A stretch of 64,000 nucleotides of DNA, taken from the NCBI RefSeq assembly GCF_002979435.1, contig NZ_PCOV01000003.1, positions 186,001 to 250,000 of the forward strand, given 5' to 3'. Positions 25,878 to 34,758 of the stretch are shown here, piece by piece (the first letter of the stretch is position 1; every line of letters begins with the position of its first letter). Source of the stretch: Microbacterium sp. MYb66 (GTDB lineage: Bacteria; Actinomycetota; Actinomycetes; Actinomycetales; Microbacteriaceae). The notes under the pieces are model-generated. The model searched no databases and had not been told where the DNA came from. It saw nothing but the letters and a program-made list of their open reading frames with translations. A program made the position numbers and the translations under genes.

Positions 25878-26375
25878 ATGTCCGTCCAGACGCACTCGTT
25901 CACCGTCAGCACTCCCGCGCGGCAGGAGTTCTTCGACATCACCGACCAGGTGATCAGCTTCGTCGCCGATTCGGGCGTCACCGAGGGCATCGTGCAGGCG
26001 TTCACGCCGCACACCAGCTGCTGCGTGCTCATCCAGGAGGAATCCGAGGACATCACGTACTACGGCACGCAGCTCCTGCTGCAGGACACCTTGAACATCT
26101 TCGCGAAGATCGTGCCGCCGGCCCGTCACGAGGGGCAGTACCTGCATCCGGGACCGATCCACATCAAGAACGCCGCCGAGCTCCGCGGCGAGCACCCCTC
26201 GTGGGGCCTGAACACCGACGGCCACATCATCTCGTCGATCGTCGGGCGCTCGGAGTCCATCCCGCTCGTCGACGGCTCGCCCGTCCTCGGGGAGTTCGGC
26301 CGCGTGTACTTCGGCGACCTCGACGCCGTGCGTGCGCGTGAGCGCACCGTCCTGATCACCGTGGTGGGCCGCTGA
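25878..26375 (+). CDS. YjbQ family protein (UPF0047)
   Basis: A 165-residue protein of the YjbQ/UPF0047 family, small trimeric proteins with conserved histidines; a weak thiamine-phosphate-synthase activity has been reported for some. Conserved pieces are AFTPHTSCCVLIQE, the PARHEGQYLHP region and LGEFGRVYFGDLD. The ATG at 25878 was chosen for the AAGGAA upstream; an ATG at 25824 overlapping the permease stop would add 18 non-conserved residues. It sits inside the sugar operon between permease and kinase, two bases before the kinase, so it is co-expressed with catabolism. Its job there is not known. Confidence 0.85.
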   Translation: MSVQTHSFTVSTPARQEFFDITDQVISFVADSGVTEGIVQAFTPHTSCCVLIQEESEDITYYGTQLLLQDTLNIFAKIVPPARHEGQYLHPGPIHIKNAAELRGEHPSWGLNTDGHIISSIVGRSESIPLVDGSPVLGEFGRVYFGDLDAVRARERTVLITVVGR

Positions 26376-26377
26376 CG

Positions 26378-27871
26378 ATGCTCGTCTACGCGGTGGACCT
26401 CGGCACGACGAACCTGAAGGTGGTGCTCTTCGACGAGCACGCTCGTCAGCTCGCCGCGGCGAGTGCACCGATGCAGTACCGCCGCGAGGGGGCGATCGTC
26501 GAGTTCGATCCGGACACCGTCCTCGCGTCCGTCCTCGACCTGATCCACGCCGTCGCGTCGGATGCCGAGACGTCGTCCGACGCGGTGGCGCACATCGTGA
26601 TCACCGGTCAGGCGGAGTCGCTCGTGCTCGCCGACGCCGCCGGGCGCCCGCTCGCGCCCGGCATCTCCTGGATGGACGAGCGATCCGTGGCCGAGGCCGC
26701 AGAGATCGACGAGTGGTTCGGTGCGACAGCGGCCTTCGCCGTCACCGGCGAGACCGAGGCGGTGCCGACGTGGCCGGCGACGAAGCTGCGTTGGCTCCGC
26801 GCCCATCGTCCCGACATCCTCGCCGCTGCTCACCACGTGCTGATGATCAAGGACTACGTCCTGCTCCGACTCACCGGTCGTGCGGTCGGCGAGGAGACCA
26901 CCCGCGGATTCACGTACCTGTACGACGTCCCCGGCCGCCGGTACTGGCCGGAGATGCTCGAGTTCTGCGGCGTGCGCCCGGAGATGCTTCCCGAGCTGAT
27001 CCCGGCCGGCACGATCATCGGACCCGTGCTCGACGAGGTCGTCGTGTCGCTCCCGACAGCCCGTTCCTACGTCGTGAACGCGGGTGCCCTCGATCACTTC
27101 TGCGCCATGCTCGGCACATCGTCCTACGGTGCCGGCGCTGTCAGTGCTTCGGCAGGGACGGTTCTCGCGGTATCGCTCCTCGCTTCGGACTGGGCCTTCG
27201 ACCCCTCGTCGGCGCTGTCGTTCCACGCCGGGCTGCAGCCCGGCGAGACCGTGCTCTTCAGCTGCGCCGACAGCGGCGGCGTCGCGCTCGAGTGGTTTCG
27301 GGACGGCATCGCCGGCGGTCTGCCCTACGACCAGCTCGAGCGCGCACTGGCGGAACGGGACCATCGGGATGCACCGATCTTCCTTCCGTACCTGACCGGC
27401 GTCAACCCGCCCGACTTCAATTCCGAGGCACGCGGTGCTTTCGTCGATCTGCAGCTGCGCCATGATCGCATCGATCTCGCGTACGCGGTCATGGAGGGCG
27501 TCGCGCATCTGCTGCGTCGCAACATCGACGCGATCCGGGATGCCGGTGAGCCGGTCCGCGAGATCGTGAGTGCGGGCGGCGGCACGGCATCCCGATTCTG
27601 GAACCAGCTGAAGGCCGACGTCTGCGGCGTCGATGTGCGCGTTCCCCACGAGCAGGAGGCCGCGTGCCGCGGCGCCGCGATCCTCGCCCTGGTGGCCGCC
27701 GGCGAATTGCAGTCGATCGACGACTCACGACTGCCCGCGCCGGATTCGCACGTCTACCACCCCCGCACCGGCCCCATGACACGTGCCCGCTACGACCGCT
27801 TCGACGCCGCCCTCGCACGCCTGTACGGCGCGGACGGCGTGCAGACCCGCCCAGAAGGAGAAGGAAGATGA
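26378..27871 (+). CDS. FGGY family carbohydrate kinase
   Basis: A 497-residue kinase of the FGGY family (xylulose-, glycerol-, gluconate-kinase relatives), with two actin-like ATPase lobes. The N-terminal phosphate motif DLGTTNLKVVLFD, the substrate-site Asp in SWMDERS, and the C-terminal SAGGGTASRFWNQLKADV adenosine site are present. It should phosphorylate the sugar brought in by the adjacent importer, probably a ketose or polyol. It starts two bases after yjbQ and overlaps the next gene as ATGA. Confidence 0.88.
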   Translation: MLVYAVDLGTTNLKVVLFDEHARQLAAASAPMQYRREGAIVEFDPDTVLASVLDLIHAVASDAETSSDAVAHIVITGQAESLVLADAAGRPLAPGISWMDERSVAEAAEIDEWFGATAAFAVTGETEAVPTWPATKLRWLRAHRPDILAAAHHVLMIKDYVLLRLTGRAVGEETTRGFTYLYDVPGRRYWPEMLEFCGVRPEMLPELIPAGTIIGPVLDEVVVSLPTARSYVVNAGALDHFCAMLGTSSYGAGAVSASAGTVLAVSLLASDWAFDPSSALSFHAGLQPGETVLFSCADSGGVALEWFRDGIAGGLPYDQLERALAERDHRDAPIFLPYLTGVNPPDFNSEARGAFVDLQLRHDRIDLAYAVMEGVAHLLRRNIDAIRDAGEPVREIVSAGGGTASRFWNQLKADVCGVDVRVPHEQEAACRGAAILALVAAGELQSIDDSRLPAPDSHVYHPRTGPMTRARYDRFDAALARLYGADGVQTRPEGEGR

Positions 27872-28674
27872 TCCTCTGCTGTTCCACCCCGATGATCCCC
27901 GGGAACTCGCTGACCGCTCAGGCGGAGCAGTTGCGCGAATGGGGCTATGACGCCATCGCCGTGTTCCAGCCGCGCGAAGAGTGGAATCGTGACGTGCACG
28001 CCGAGCTCGCCGCGCTCGAGTCACGCACCGGGGTCCGCCCCGTCGAGTTCGTCCTCACGGGTGACATCTACGGTCACGCCATGTCGGAGAGCGCCGAACT
28101 GCGGGCGCAGTGCCGCGACATGTATCGCGAGGCCGCCGACGTGTGCGCCGAACTGGGACTCGTGACCGAGATCGAGTTCGAGTACGGACCCCAGGATCCG
28201 ATGCCGCTGTTCGATCCGTATCAGCAGCTCACGCCCGAGCAGGACGAGGAGTTCACGGCGTTCTACACGGAGCTCCTCGACCGGGTCGCCGGCTCCTCCG
28301 CCGCCATCCTGCTCGAACCGCTCAATCGCTACGAGAGCCGCTACCTGAACTCCGTCGCCGACAACCTCGCCATCGTGACGCGTGTGGCGCACCCGAACGC
28401 GGGTCTGCTGCCCGACACGTTCCACATGTCGATCGAAGAGGCGAGCATCCCCGACGCACTCCGCTCCGCCGCGGGCCAGGTGCGTCATGTGCACCTCGGC
28501 GACAACAACCGACTGCTGCCCGGACACGGCTCGCTCGAATGGGACGGCATCTTCCGCGCGCTCCGCGACATCGACTACCGGGGCGCGATCAACCTCGAAT
28601 GCTCGACCACGGGTGACCCGGCGGTCACGCTGCCGCAGACCGCCGCGCGTCTCCGGGAACTCATCGACGCCTGA
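27868..28674 (+). CDS. Sugar phosphate isomerase/epimerase (xylose-isomerase-like TIM barrel)
   Basis: A 268-residue TIM-barrel protein of the xylose isomerase-like/AP endonuclease 2 superfamily. Metal-site candidates are the Glu in LLEPLNRYES, the Asp/His in LLPDTFHMSIEE, the His in HVHLGDNNRLLPGHG and the Glu in INLECS. It probably interconverts a ketose and its epimer or aldose. AAGGAGAAGGAA precedes the ATG at 27868, which overlaps the kinase stop. The 71 bases that follow are C-rich with no clear hairpin. Confidence 0.85.
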   Translation: MILCCSTPMIPGNSLTAQAEQLREWGYDAIAVFQPREEWNRDVHAELAALESRTGVRPVEFVLTGDIYGHAMSESAELRAQCRDMYREAADVCAELGLVTEIEFEYGPQDPMPLFDPYQQLTPEQDEEFTAFYTELLDRVAGSSAAILLEPLNRYESRYLNSVADNLAIVTRVAHPNAGLLPDTFHMSIEEASIPDALRSAAGQVRHVHLGDNNRLLPGHGSLEWDGIFRALRDIDYRGAINLECSTTGDPAVTLPQTAARLRELIDA

Positions 28675-28745
28675 CCGCACCCGACCCCCCGACCCCCGGG
28701 CCCCGACTCGGAACACCTGAAGCTCGAACACCACAAGGAGAACTC

Positions 28746-29513
28746 ATGAAGATCGATCTCGCCGGACGCATCGCCGTCGTCACCGGAGGCGGACGCGGCA
28801 TCGGCCTCGCCGTCGCTCGCGCGCTCGCCGAGGAAGGCGTCGACATCGCGCTCTTCGACCTCTTGGACACGGTCGAGGAGACCGCGGCATCCCTCGCGGA
28901 GGAATTCGGGGTGCGGGCGCTCGGCCATCGTCTCGACGTCACGGATCAGGACGCCACCGCGGAGGCCTTCGCGCTCGTCACCGAGCGCCTCGGCGTCCCT
29001 CGGGTGCTGCTCACCGCCGCCGGCATCGAGATCAACGAGGACTCGATCGACGTCACGGCAGGCAACTGGCGCAAGGTCATCGACGTCAACCTCACCGGCA
29101 CGTTCTTCTCGGCCCAGGCCTTCGGCCGCACGCTGCTCGAGGCCGGGCAGACCGGCAGCGCCGTGCTCATCTCCTCGATGTCGGGCTCGATCGTCAACGT
29201 GCCGCAGTGGGCCGCGTCGTACAACTCGTCGAAGGCCGCGGTCGCCCATCTCGCCAAGTCGCTCGCCGTCGAGTGGGCCTCGTCGGGTATCCGCGTGAAC
29301 TCGATCGCCCCGGGTTACGTGCTCACCGACCTGACCCGGCAGATCATCGCCCGGGAGCCCTCGCTCGAGGCCGAATGGGTCTCGCTCATCCCGCAGGGAC
29401 GGATGGCCACGCCGGAGGACGTCGCGGGCCTCGTGGTGTTCCTGGCGTCCGACGTGTCGAGCTACATGACGGCGCAGCAGGTCACCATCGACGGCGGATA
29501 CACGGCCGTCTGA
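28746..29513 (+). CDS. SDR family oxidoreductase
   Basis: A 255-residue classical short-chain dehydrogenase. The cofactor motif TGGGRGIG is at about residues 12-19, catalytic Ser in ISSMSGS near 142, and Tyr/Lys in YNSSKAA near 158-162. The Asp at the end of beta-2 (LFDL) favours NAD(H). It is probably a polyol or sugar dehydrogenase feeding the kinase. A clear AAGGAG lies before the ATG. Confidence 0.9.
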   Translation: MKIDLAGRIAVVTGGGRGIGLAVARALAEEGVDIALFDLLDTVEETAASLAEEFGVRALGHRLDVTDQDATAEAFALVTERLGVPRVLLTAAGIEINEDSIDVTAGNWRKVIDVNLTGTFFSAQAFGRTLLEAGQTGSAVLISSMSGSIVNVPQWAASYNSSKAAVAHLAKSLAVEWASSGIRVNSIAPGYVLTDLTRQIIAREPSLEAEWVSLIPQGRMATPEDVAGLVVFLASDVSSYMTAQQVTIDGGYTAV

Positions 29514-29548
29514 CTCCCGCTGCCGCGATCACGAAGAAAGGCATCCCG

Positions 29549-30388
29549 ATGGATCCCGAGATCTCCCGCACCACCGCAGGCCCGACGACCACGTCCCGGC
29601 CGACGGACACCGCCCTCAGCACCCGCGGCATCCGCGTCTCGTACGGCCACGTGCAGGCATTGCGCGGTGCCGACTTCGACTGCCGCGCCGGGGAGGTGAC
29701 CGCGCTGATCGGTGACAACGGCGCCGGCAAGTCGACGCTCGTGAAGGTGCTGTCGGGCGCGCTCGCCCCCGACGACGGCGAGGTCTTCGTCGGAGGCGAG
29801 CCGTTCCGCGCCCACCAGCCGACCGATGCGCAGGCCGCGGGCATCGAAACCGTCTGGCAGGACCTCGCGCTCGCCCCCGACCTGGGACCGGTCGCCAACA
29901 TGTTCCTCGGACGGGAGACGCGCCGGAAGGGACCGCTGGGTGCCTTGGGGTTCCTCGACAACAAGTCGATGGCGGCCGTCGCGCAGCGTGAGTTCGCGCA
30001 GCTCGGGGTGACGGCCGATCCTCGCCGAGGGTCGGTGAGCGACATGTCCGGCGGTCAGCGCCAGGGGGTGGCCGTCGCGCGAGCGGTCAGCTGGGCGCGC
30101 ACCGTGGTGCTGCTCGACGAGCCGACCGCGGCGCTGGGGGTCGTGCAGACCAAGGGTGTGCTCGACATGGTCAAGCGCGTCGCGGGTCGCGGCCTCGCCG
30201 TCGTCCTCATCAGCCACAACATGTCGGACGTGCTGGCCGTGGCCGACCGGGTCGAAGTGCTGCGCCTGGGGCAGCGGGTCGCCAGCTACACGCGAGCACA
30301 GGCCTCGCTCGAGCTGCTCGTCTCCACCATGACCGGCGGCACGACCCGACCGGAATCCGACTCGACCGAAACCGGAGGAACCCGATGA
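29549..30388 (+). CDS. CUT2 ABC transporter ATPase, single domain
   Basis: A 279-residue sugar ABC ATPase of the FrcA type, with one nucleotide-binding domain instead of the two of RbsA. Walker A is GDNGAGKST (55-63), the signature MSGGQRQG, and Walker B VVLLDEPTAAL. The ATG at 29549 has GAAGAAAGG upstream; the frame is open further upstream over the SDR gene, which is a shadow. It is coupled to the permease by ATGA. Confidence 0.9.
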   Translation: MDPEISRTTAGPTTTSRPTDTALSTRGIRVSYGHVQALRGADFDCRAGEVTALIGDNGAGKSTLVKVLSGALAPDDGEVFVGGEPFRAHQPTDAQAAGIETVWQDLALAPDLGPVANMFLGRETRRKGPLGALGFLDNKSMAAVAQREFAQLGVTADPRRGSVSDMSGGQRQGVAVARAVSWARTVVLLDEPTAALGVVQTKGVLDMVKRVAGRGLAVVLISHNMSDVLAVADRVEVLRLGQRVASYTRAQASLELLVSTMTGGTTRPESDSTETGGTR

Positions 30389-31428
30389 CCTCTCTCGACA
30401 CTCTGGGCGCGCCCGTCCTCGCCCCTGAGCCTCCCACCTGGCGGCAGCGCTTGGAGCGCGCATGGCAGCATCCGCTGTTCGTCGTCACCTGCGCACTGAT
30501 CCTGCTGGTCGTCGTGTTCGCGATCGTCAACGGCGGGCCGTTCCTGTCGCAGGCGAACGTGCGGAACATGTTCCTCGCCGGCTCGATCATGCTGATTCTC
30601 GCCGTCGGCGTCACCTATGTGATCATCACCGCCGGGTTCGACCTGTCGGTCGGATCCGTGTTGGTGTTCTCGGGGGTCATCAGCATGATCGTGATGCGCC
30701 AGGTGGGCGGAGACGGCTGGACGACGGCTCTCATCGGTCTTGCCGTGGCCGTCGTCTGCGGCCTCGGTCTCGGGTGGATCAACGGGTTGCTCGTCGCGTA
30801 CGCCGAACTCAATCCGATCATCGTGACGCTCGGCATGTTCGGGGCGGCCCTCGGCCTGGCGCAGGTGGCCACCGGAGGACAGGACCTCAGCGGGATGCCG
30901 CTCGCGATGTCGCAATTCGGGGTCGGACGCATCCTCGGTGTGCCGTGGGTGGTGGTGATCGCCGCCGCGGTGGCCGTCATCGCCGCGATCGCCCTGCACT
31001 CCACGGTCTTCGGCCGGCACACCTACGCGATCGGCTCGAACAAAGAGGCCGCCGTCCGCGCCGGCATCCCGGTGCGTCGGCACCTCGCGGTCATCTACGG
31101 CCTCTCCGGATTGCTCGCCGGTCTCGCCGGCTGGCTGTCGCTGTCGATCTACGGCACGACCAACATCTCGGGTCACTCGCTCGATGCGCTGACCGCGGCG
31201 ACCGCCGCGATCCTCGGCGGCGCGAGCCTGTTCGGCGGAGTCGGCACGATCGCCGGCACCGCGATCGGCAACGCGATCCCGGTCGTGCTCGCCAGCGGAC
31301 TCGTGATCGCCGGACTGCAGAGCTTCTGGCAGCAGGTCGTCACCGGCGCCGTGCTCGTCGGCGCCCTGTATCTCGACCGGCTGCGTCGCATCCGGAGCCT
31401 CAAGAGATCGAGCTCGGCGCCCAGCTGA
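30385..31428 (+). CDS. CUT2 ABC transporter permease (RbsC/FrcC-like)
   Basis: A 347-residue permease with eight to ten membrane helices and the family features ITAGFDLSVGSVL and the C-terminal GGASLFGGVGTIAG. It completes the second importer of the operon, whose substrates are typically monosaccharides or small polyols. A 17-base tandem repeat separates it from the binding protein. Confidence 0.9.
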   Translation: MTSLDTLGAPVLAPEPPTWRQRLERAWQHPLFVVTCALILLVVVFAIVNGGPFLSQANVRNMFLAGSIMLILAVGVTYVIITAGFDLSVGSVLVFSGVISMIVMRQVGGDGWTTALIGLAVAVVCGLGLGWINGLLVAYAELNPIIVTLGMFGAALGLAQVATGGQDLSGMPLAMSQFGVGRILGVPWVVVIAAAVAVIAAIALHSTVFGRHTYAIGSNKEAAVRAGIPVRRHLAVIYGLSGLLAGLAGWLSLSIYGTTNISGHSLDALTAATAAILGGASLFGGVGTIAGTAIGNAIPVVLASGLVIAGLQSFWQQVVTGAVLVGALYLDRLRRIRSLKRSSSAPS

Positions 31429-31435
31429 GCGCACC

Positions 31436-31480
31436 CCCTTCACCCGCACCATCCCTTCACCCGCACCATCCCTTCACCCG
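31436..31480 (+). repeat. 17-base tandem repeat, 2.6 copies
   Basis: CCCTTCACCCGCACCAT occurs twice exactly (31436-31452, 31453-31469) and is followed by a partial copy to 31480. It lies in the 66-base gap between permease and binding-protein genes, ending just before the AGGAG of the latter. Confidence 0.85.
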
Positions 31481-31494
31481 ACACAGGAGTCCGA

Positions 31495-32517
31495 ATGAAC
31501 AGCTCTGCCTTCACCAAGCCCTCATCGCGGCGTCTCATCGTCGCGACCGCTGCCACCGCCCTTCTGCTGGGCCCGCTCGTCGCGTGCTCCGGTGCCGCTC
31601 CCGAGGCGGGAGGCGACGGCGATGACCCCGTCGCCGGTGCGACCATCGCCATCGCCGGTCCGCAGTCCGGAGACCCGTATTACGTGCAGGTCGCCTGTGG
31701 CGCGCAGGCAGCCGGTGCCGAGCTCGGCATGGACGTCGGCGAGCTGCAGGCTCCGCAGAACCAGAACCAGGCGCAACTGACCACGATCGTCCAGAACGTG
31801 CTCACGAGTGCTCCCGACGCGCTCATCTACACGCCGGCGGATCCGGTCGCCGGCGGCATCCCGGTGCAGTCCGCCCGCGCCGACGGGGTCACCGTGATCG
31901 ACGTCGACGCCCAGCTCGAGGACGAAGAGCTGTACGACTCGTTCATCGCCTCGAACCACTACGAGGGCGCCAAGGAGATCACGACCTACCTCGCCGAGCT
32001 CATCGGCGGAGAGGGGAAGATCGCCGCGATCGGCTCTCTCGCCACGAACCCGATCACGCAGGCTCGCATCAAGGGCTTCGAAGACGCACTCGAGGAATAC
32101 CCGGACATCGAGATCGTCTCGATCTCGTACCCGGAGATCTCCGCCGACATCATCCAGGCCAACGCCGCCTCGACGCTGGTGAAGTACCCCGATCTGAAGG
32201 CGATCTACACCACCAACTACCTCAACTCCACGGGAGCCGCCGTCGCTCTCCGCAATGCGGACGCCGTCGGCGACGTGAAGATGGTGAGCTGGGATGCCGG
32301 AGCGGCGAACGTCGAGCTTCTGCAGGAAGGTGTGCTGCAGGCCACGGTCGCGCAGCAGCCGTTCGCGATGGGCGAGCTGGCCATCGAGCAGATCGCCGCT
32401 CAGCTGCGCGGCGAGGAGGTCTCCAAGACCGTTGATGCGCCCGTCGAGATTCTCACGAGCGAGAACGTCGACAGCCCCGAGGGTGAGGCGCTCTGGTACA
32501 AGACCGAGTGCAGCTGA
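31495..32517 (+). CDS. CUT2 ABC transporter sugar-binding lipoprotein
   Basis: A 340-residue periplasmic-binding-protein type 1 (RbsB-like) lipoprotein. The signal peptide ends in the lipobox PLVAC with Cys31. The mature chain begins with an acidic linker, then ATIAIAGPQSGDPYY and the family-typical alternate Rossmann-like lobes. ACAGGAG precedes the ATG. It serves the ATPase/permease pair upstream. Confidence 0.9.
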   Translation: MNSSAFTKPSSRRLIVATAATALLLGPLVACSGAAPEAGGDGDDPVAGATIAIAGPQSGDPYYVQVACGAQAAGAELGMDVGELQAPQNQNQAQLTTIVQNVLTSAPDALIYTPADPVAGGIPVQSARADGVTVIDVDAQLEDEELYDSFIASNHYEGAKEITTYLAELIGGEGKIAAIGSLATNPITQARIKGFEDALEEYPDIEIVSISYPEISADIIQANAASTLVKYPDLKAIYTTNYLNSTGAAVALRNADAVGDVKMVSWDAGAANVELLQEGVLQATVAQQPFAMGELAIEQIAAQLRGEEVSKTVDAPVEILTSENVDSPEGEALWYKTECS

Positions 32518-32545
32518 CCCCCGCTGAGCCACGGAAGGAACGCGC

Positions 32546-34723
32546 ATGACCCTCACCGGATACCTCAACACCCTGTCGGCAGCGCCCGGTGAGGTCGTCG
32601 ATCTGATGATCAGCGCGACCGCCGATCACGTCGACGTCGACCTGGTGCGCCTGCAGCACGGAGACGATAATCCGGCGGGGCCGGGACGGAAGATCCTCCC
32701 GGTGCCGGAGTTCGCCGGCCGGTCGGTACCGGGCGGCCTGCGGGACGTGCATCTCGGGTCCTGCGTGGTCGTCCCCTCCCTCGGGGCCCAGTCCCTCGAC
32801 GGTCTCGAGGTGTCCGTCCTCATGCAGCCCACGATGCCCTCCTCCGGGCGCGAGCAAGGGGTCGTCACCGCGCTCGCCGCCGACGGGTCGTGCGTCCTGG
32901 GCGTCGTGATCGACGCGCAGGGACGCCTGATCCTGCGCGGTCCCGACGACGCGAACCTCGCCGAGCTCGCCGTGAACTGGCGGAGGGACGGCTGGTACCG
33001 CGTGCACGTCGAGGCGCCGAGGGGGCGGCCGGTCGTGCTCCGCTGCACGCCGACGGGCCGCCGCGGAGAGGGCGCGAGCGTGGAGGCCGAGGGATCGGCG
33101 GCCCCGGACGCTATCGTGTCGTCGGCCGTGATCGGGGCCGTCCGCTGTCGTCGGGAGGGCCGGCAGTGGATCCCCGACCGCGTCTTCAACGGCAAGCTCG
33201 AGCATCCGCAGATCCATCGGAGGTTTGAGGACGGCGCCCGGGTGCCGGTCGCCGAGTGGCGCTTCGAGCTCGACCAGGGCACCGCCGTGGCGGTCGACGT
33301 CAGCGGGCACGAGCGCCACGGCATCGTCGTCGGGACACCGGCGCGCGCGTCGACAGGGCACTCCTGGCGCCATGAGCAGGTCGATTTCACCCAGGTGCCG
33401 GAGCAGTACGCCGCGATGCACTTCCATGACGACGACCTCGATGACGCCGGGTGGGAACCGAGCCTGACGTTCACGGTTCCCGAGGGGCTCGCGTCCGGCG
33501 TGTACGCGATCGAGCTGCGCGCCGGCGGGGCAGTCGATCATGTGCCGTTCGCGATACGTCCGCGCGAGGGGGGCTCCCGGGCACGGACGGCGGTGCTCCT
33601 GCCCACCTTCACCTACATCGCGTACGCCAACGAGCGGATGGTCACGCGCCTCGACTTCGAGGGCGACCAGATGAGCGATCACGCGATCCACCCCGGCCAC
33701 CGCGACCTCGAGCTCGCCGAGCACCCCGAGTGGGGACTCAGTCTCTACGACGTGCACTCCGATGGCAGCACCTGCGCCTACTCCACGCACCTTCGGCCCA
33801 TCCCGAATCTCCGGCCGGACTACCGCGCATGGCTGCAGAACGCGCCGCGCCACCTGAGCGCCGACCTCTACCTGATCGACTGGCTCACCGAGAAGGGATA
33901 CCCCTTCGATGTGATCACGGACCATGACCTCAACCGCGACGGTGCGGCGTTGCTCGCCGACTACGACATCGTGCTCACCGGCAGCCATCCCGAGTACGTC
34001 AGCGGACGGATGCTGGACGCGCTGGACGCGCATCTCGACAGTGGCGGCTCGCTCATGTACCTGGGCGGCAACGGCTTCTACTGGGTGACGAGTCAGGATC
34101 GCGAACGCCCGCACCTGATCGAGGTACGACGTGGTCCCGTCGGCACGCGACCGTCCGAGGGCGCCCCGGGCGAGGGATTCCACAGCACGACAGGAGAGCC
34201 CGGCGGCATGTGGCGTCAGCGCGGGCGCTGGCCCAATGAGCTCACCGGCATCGGGATGACCGCACAGGGGTGGGACTCGAAGGCGCCGGGGTACCGGCGC
34301 AACCCGGATCTTCCGGAGGACTGCGCCTTCATCTTCGATGGTGTCGAGGAAGAGGTGATCGGCACCTTCGGCCTCATCATGGACGGCTCGTCGGGTGACG
34401 AGATCGATCGGTTCGACGTCGGCAGGGGGAGCCCGACCGAGACGGTCGTGCTCGCGACGTCGACCGGGCACAGCGATTTCTACCTCCTTGCCGGAGAGGA
34501 CGTGATGGCTTCGCGCGCCGGTCTCGGCGGCACGCAGAGCCCCGAGGTCCGCTCCGACATGACCTGGCTCGAGAAGTCCGGCGGCGGAGCAGTCTTCAGC
34601 GTCGGGTCGATCTGCTTCCTCGGGTCGCTCTCGCACGACGGCTATCGCAACAACATCTCCACGGTCGTCGCGAACGCACTCGACGAGATGCTGTCACGGC
34701 CGGGGAAGCGGGAATCGCGCTAG
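32546..34723 (+). CDS. N,N-dimethylformamidase large-subunit-like protein
   Basis: A 725-residue protein resembling the large subunit of N,N-dimethylformamidase (DMFase). It has an N-terminal beta-rich region with a LamG-like segment (about 80-270) and a C-terminal amidotransferase-like domain with TYIAYANE, LTGSHPEYVS and GGNGFYWVT. In DMFase iron is held by Tyr399, Tyr440 and Glu521 (recalled from published structures). Here Tyr360, Tyr401 and Glu483 lie at almost the same spacing (41 and 82 versus 41 and 81), so the metal site looks kept. No small subunit (about 130 aa) is encoded nearby. It ends the sugar-import operon; its substrate is therefore probably not DMF. GGAAGGA precedes the ATG. 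Confidence 0.8.
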   Translation: MTLTGYLNTLSAAPGEVVDLMISATADHVDVDLVRLQHGDDNPAGPGRKILPVPEFAGRSVPGGLRDVHLGSCVVVPSLGAQSLDGLEVSVLMQPTMPSSGREQGVVTALAADGSCVLGVVIDAQGRLILRGPDDANLAELAVNWRRDGWYRVHVEAPRGRPVVLRCTPTGRRGEGASVEAEGSAAPDAIVSSAVIGAVRCRREGRQWIPDRVFNGKLEHPQIHRRFEDGARVPVAEWRFELDQGTAVAVDVSGHERHGIVVGTPARASTGHSWRHEQVDFTQVPEQYAAMHFHDDDLDDAGWEPSLTFTVPEGLASGVYAIELRAGGAVDHVPFAIRPREGGSRARTAVLLPTFTYIAYANERMVTRLDFEGDQMSDHAIHPGHRDLELAEHPEWGLSLYDVHSDGSTCAYSTHLRPIPNLRPDYRAWLQNAPRHLSADLYLIDWLTEKGYPFDVITDHDLNRDGAALLADYDIVLTGSHPEYVSGRMLDALDAHLDSGGSLMYLGGNGFYWVTSQDRERPHLIEVRRGPVGTRPSEGAPGEGFHSTTGEPGGMWRQRGRWPNELTGIGMTAQGWDSKAPGYRRNPDLPEDCAFIFDGVEEEVIGTFGLIMDGSSGDEIDRFDVGRGSPTETVVLATSTGHSDFYLLAGEDVMASRAGLGGTQSPEVRSDMTWLEKSGGGAVFSVGSICFLGSLSHDGYRNNISTVVANALDEMLSRPGKRESR

Positions 34724-34758
34724 TTCCGGGGGCGATCCGGGCGCACCCGACCCCGGGC

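Noticed and set aside
32453-34636. 727-codon minus-strand frame opposite the DMFase-like gene
   Set aside because: No motif and low-complexity Arg/Val/Asp sequence; the plus-strand protein has clear family motifs.
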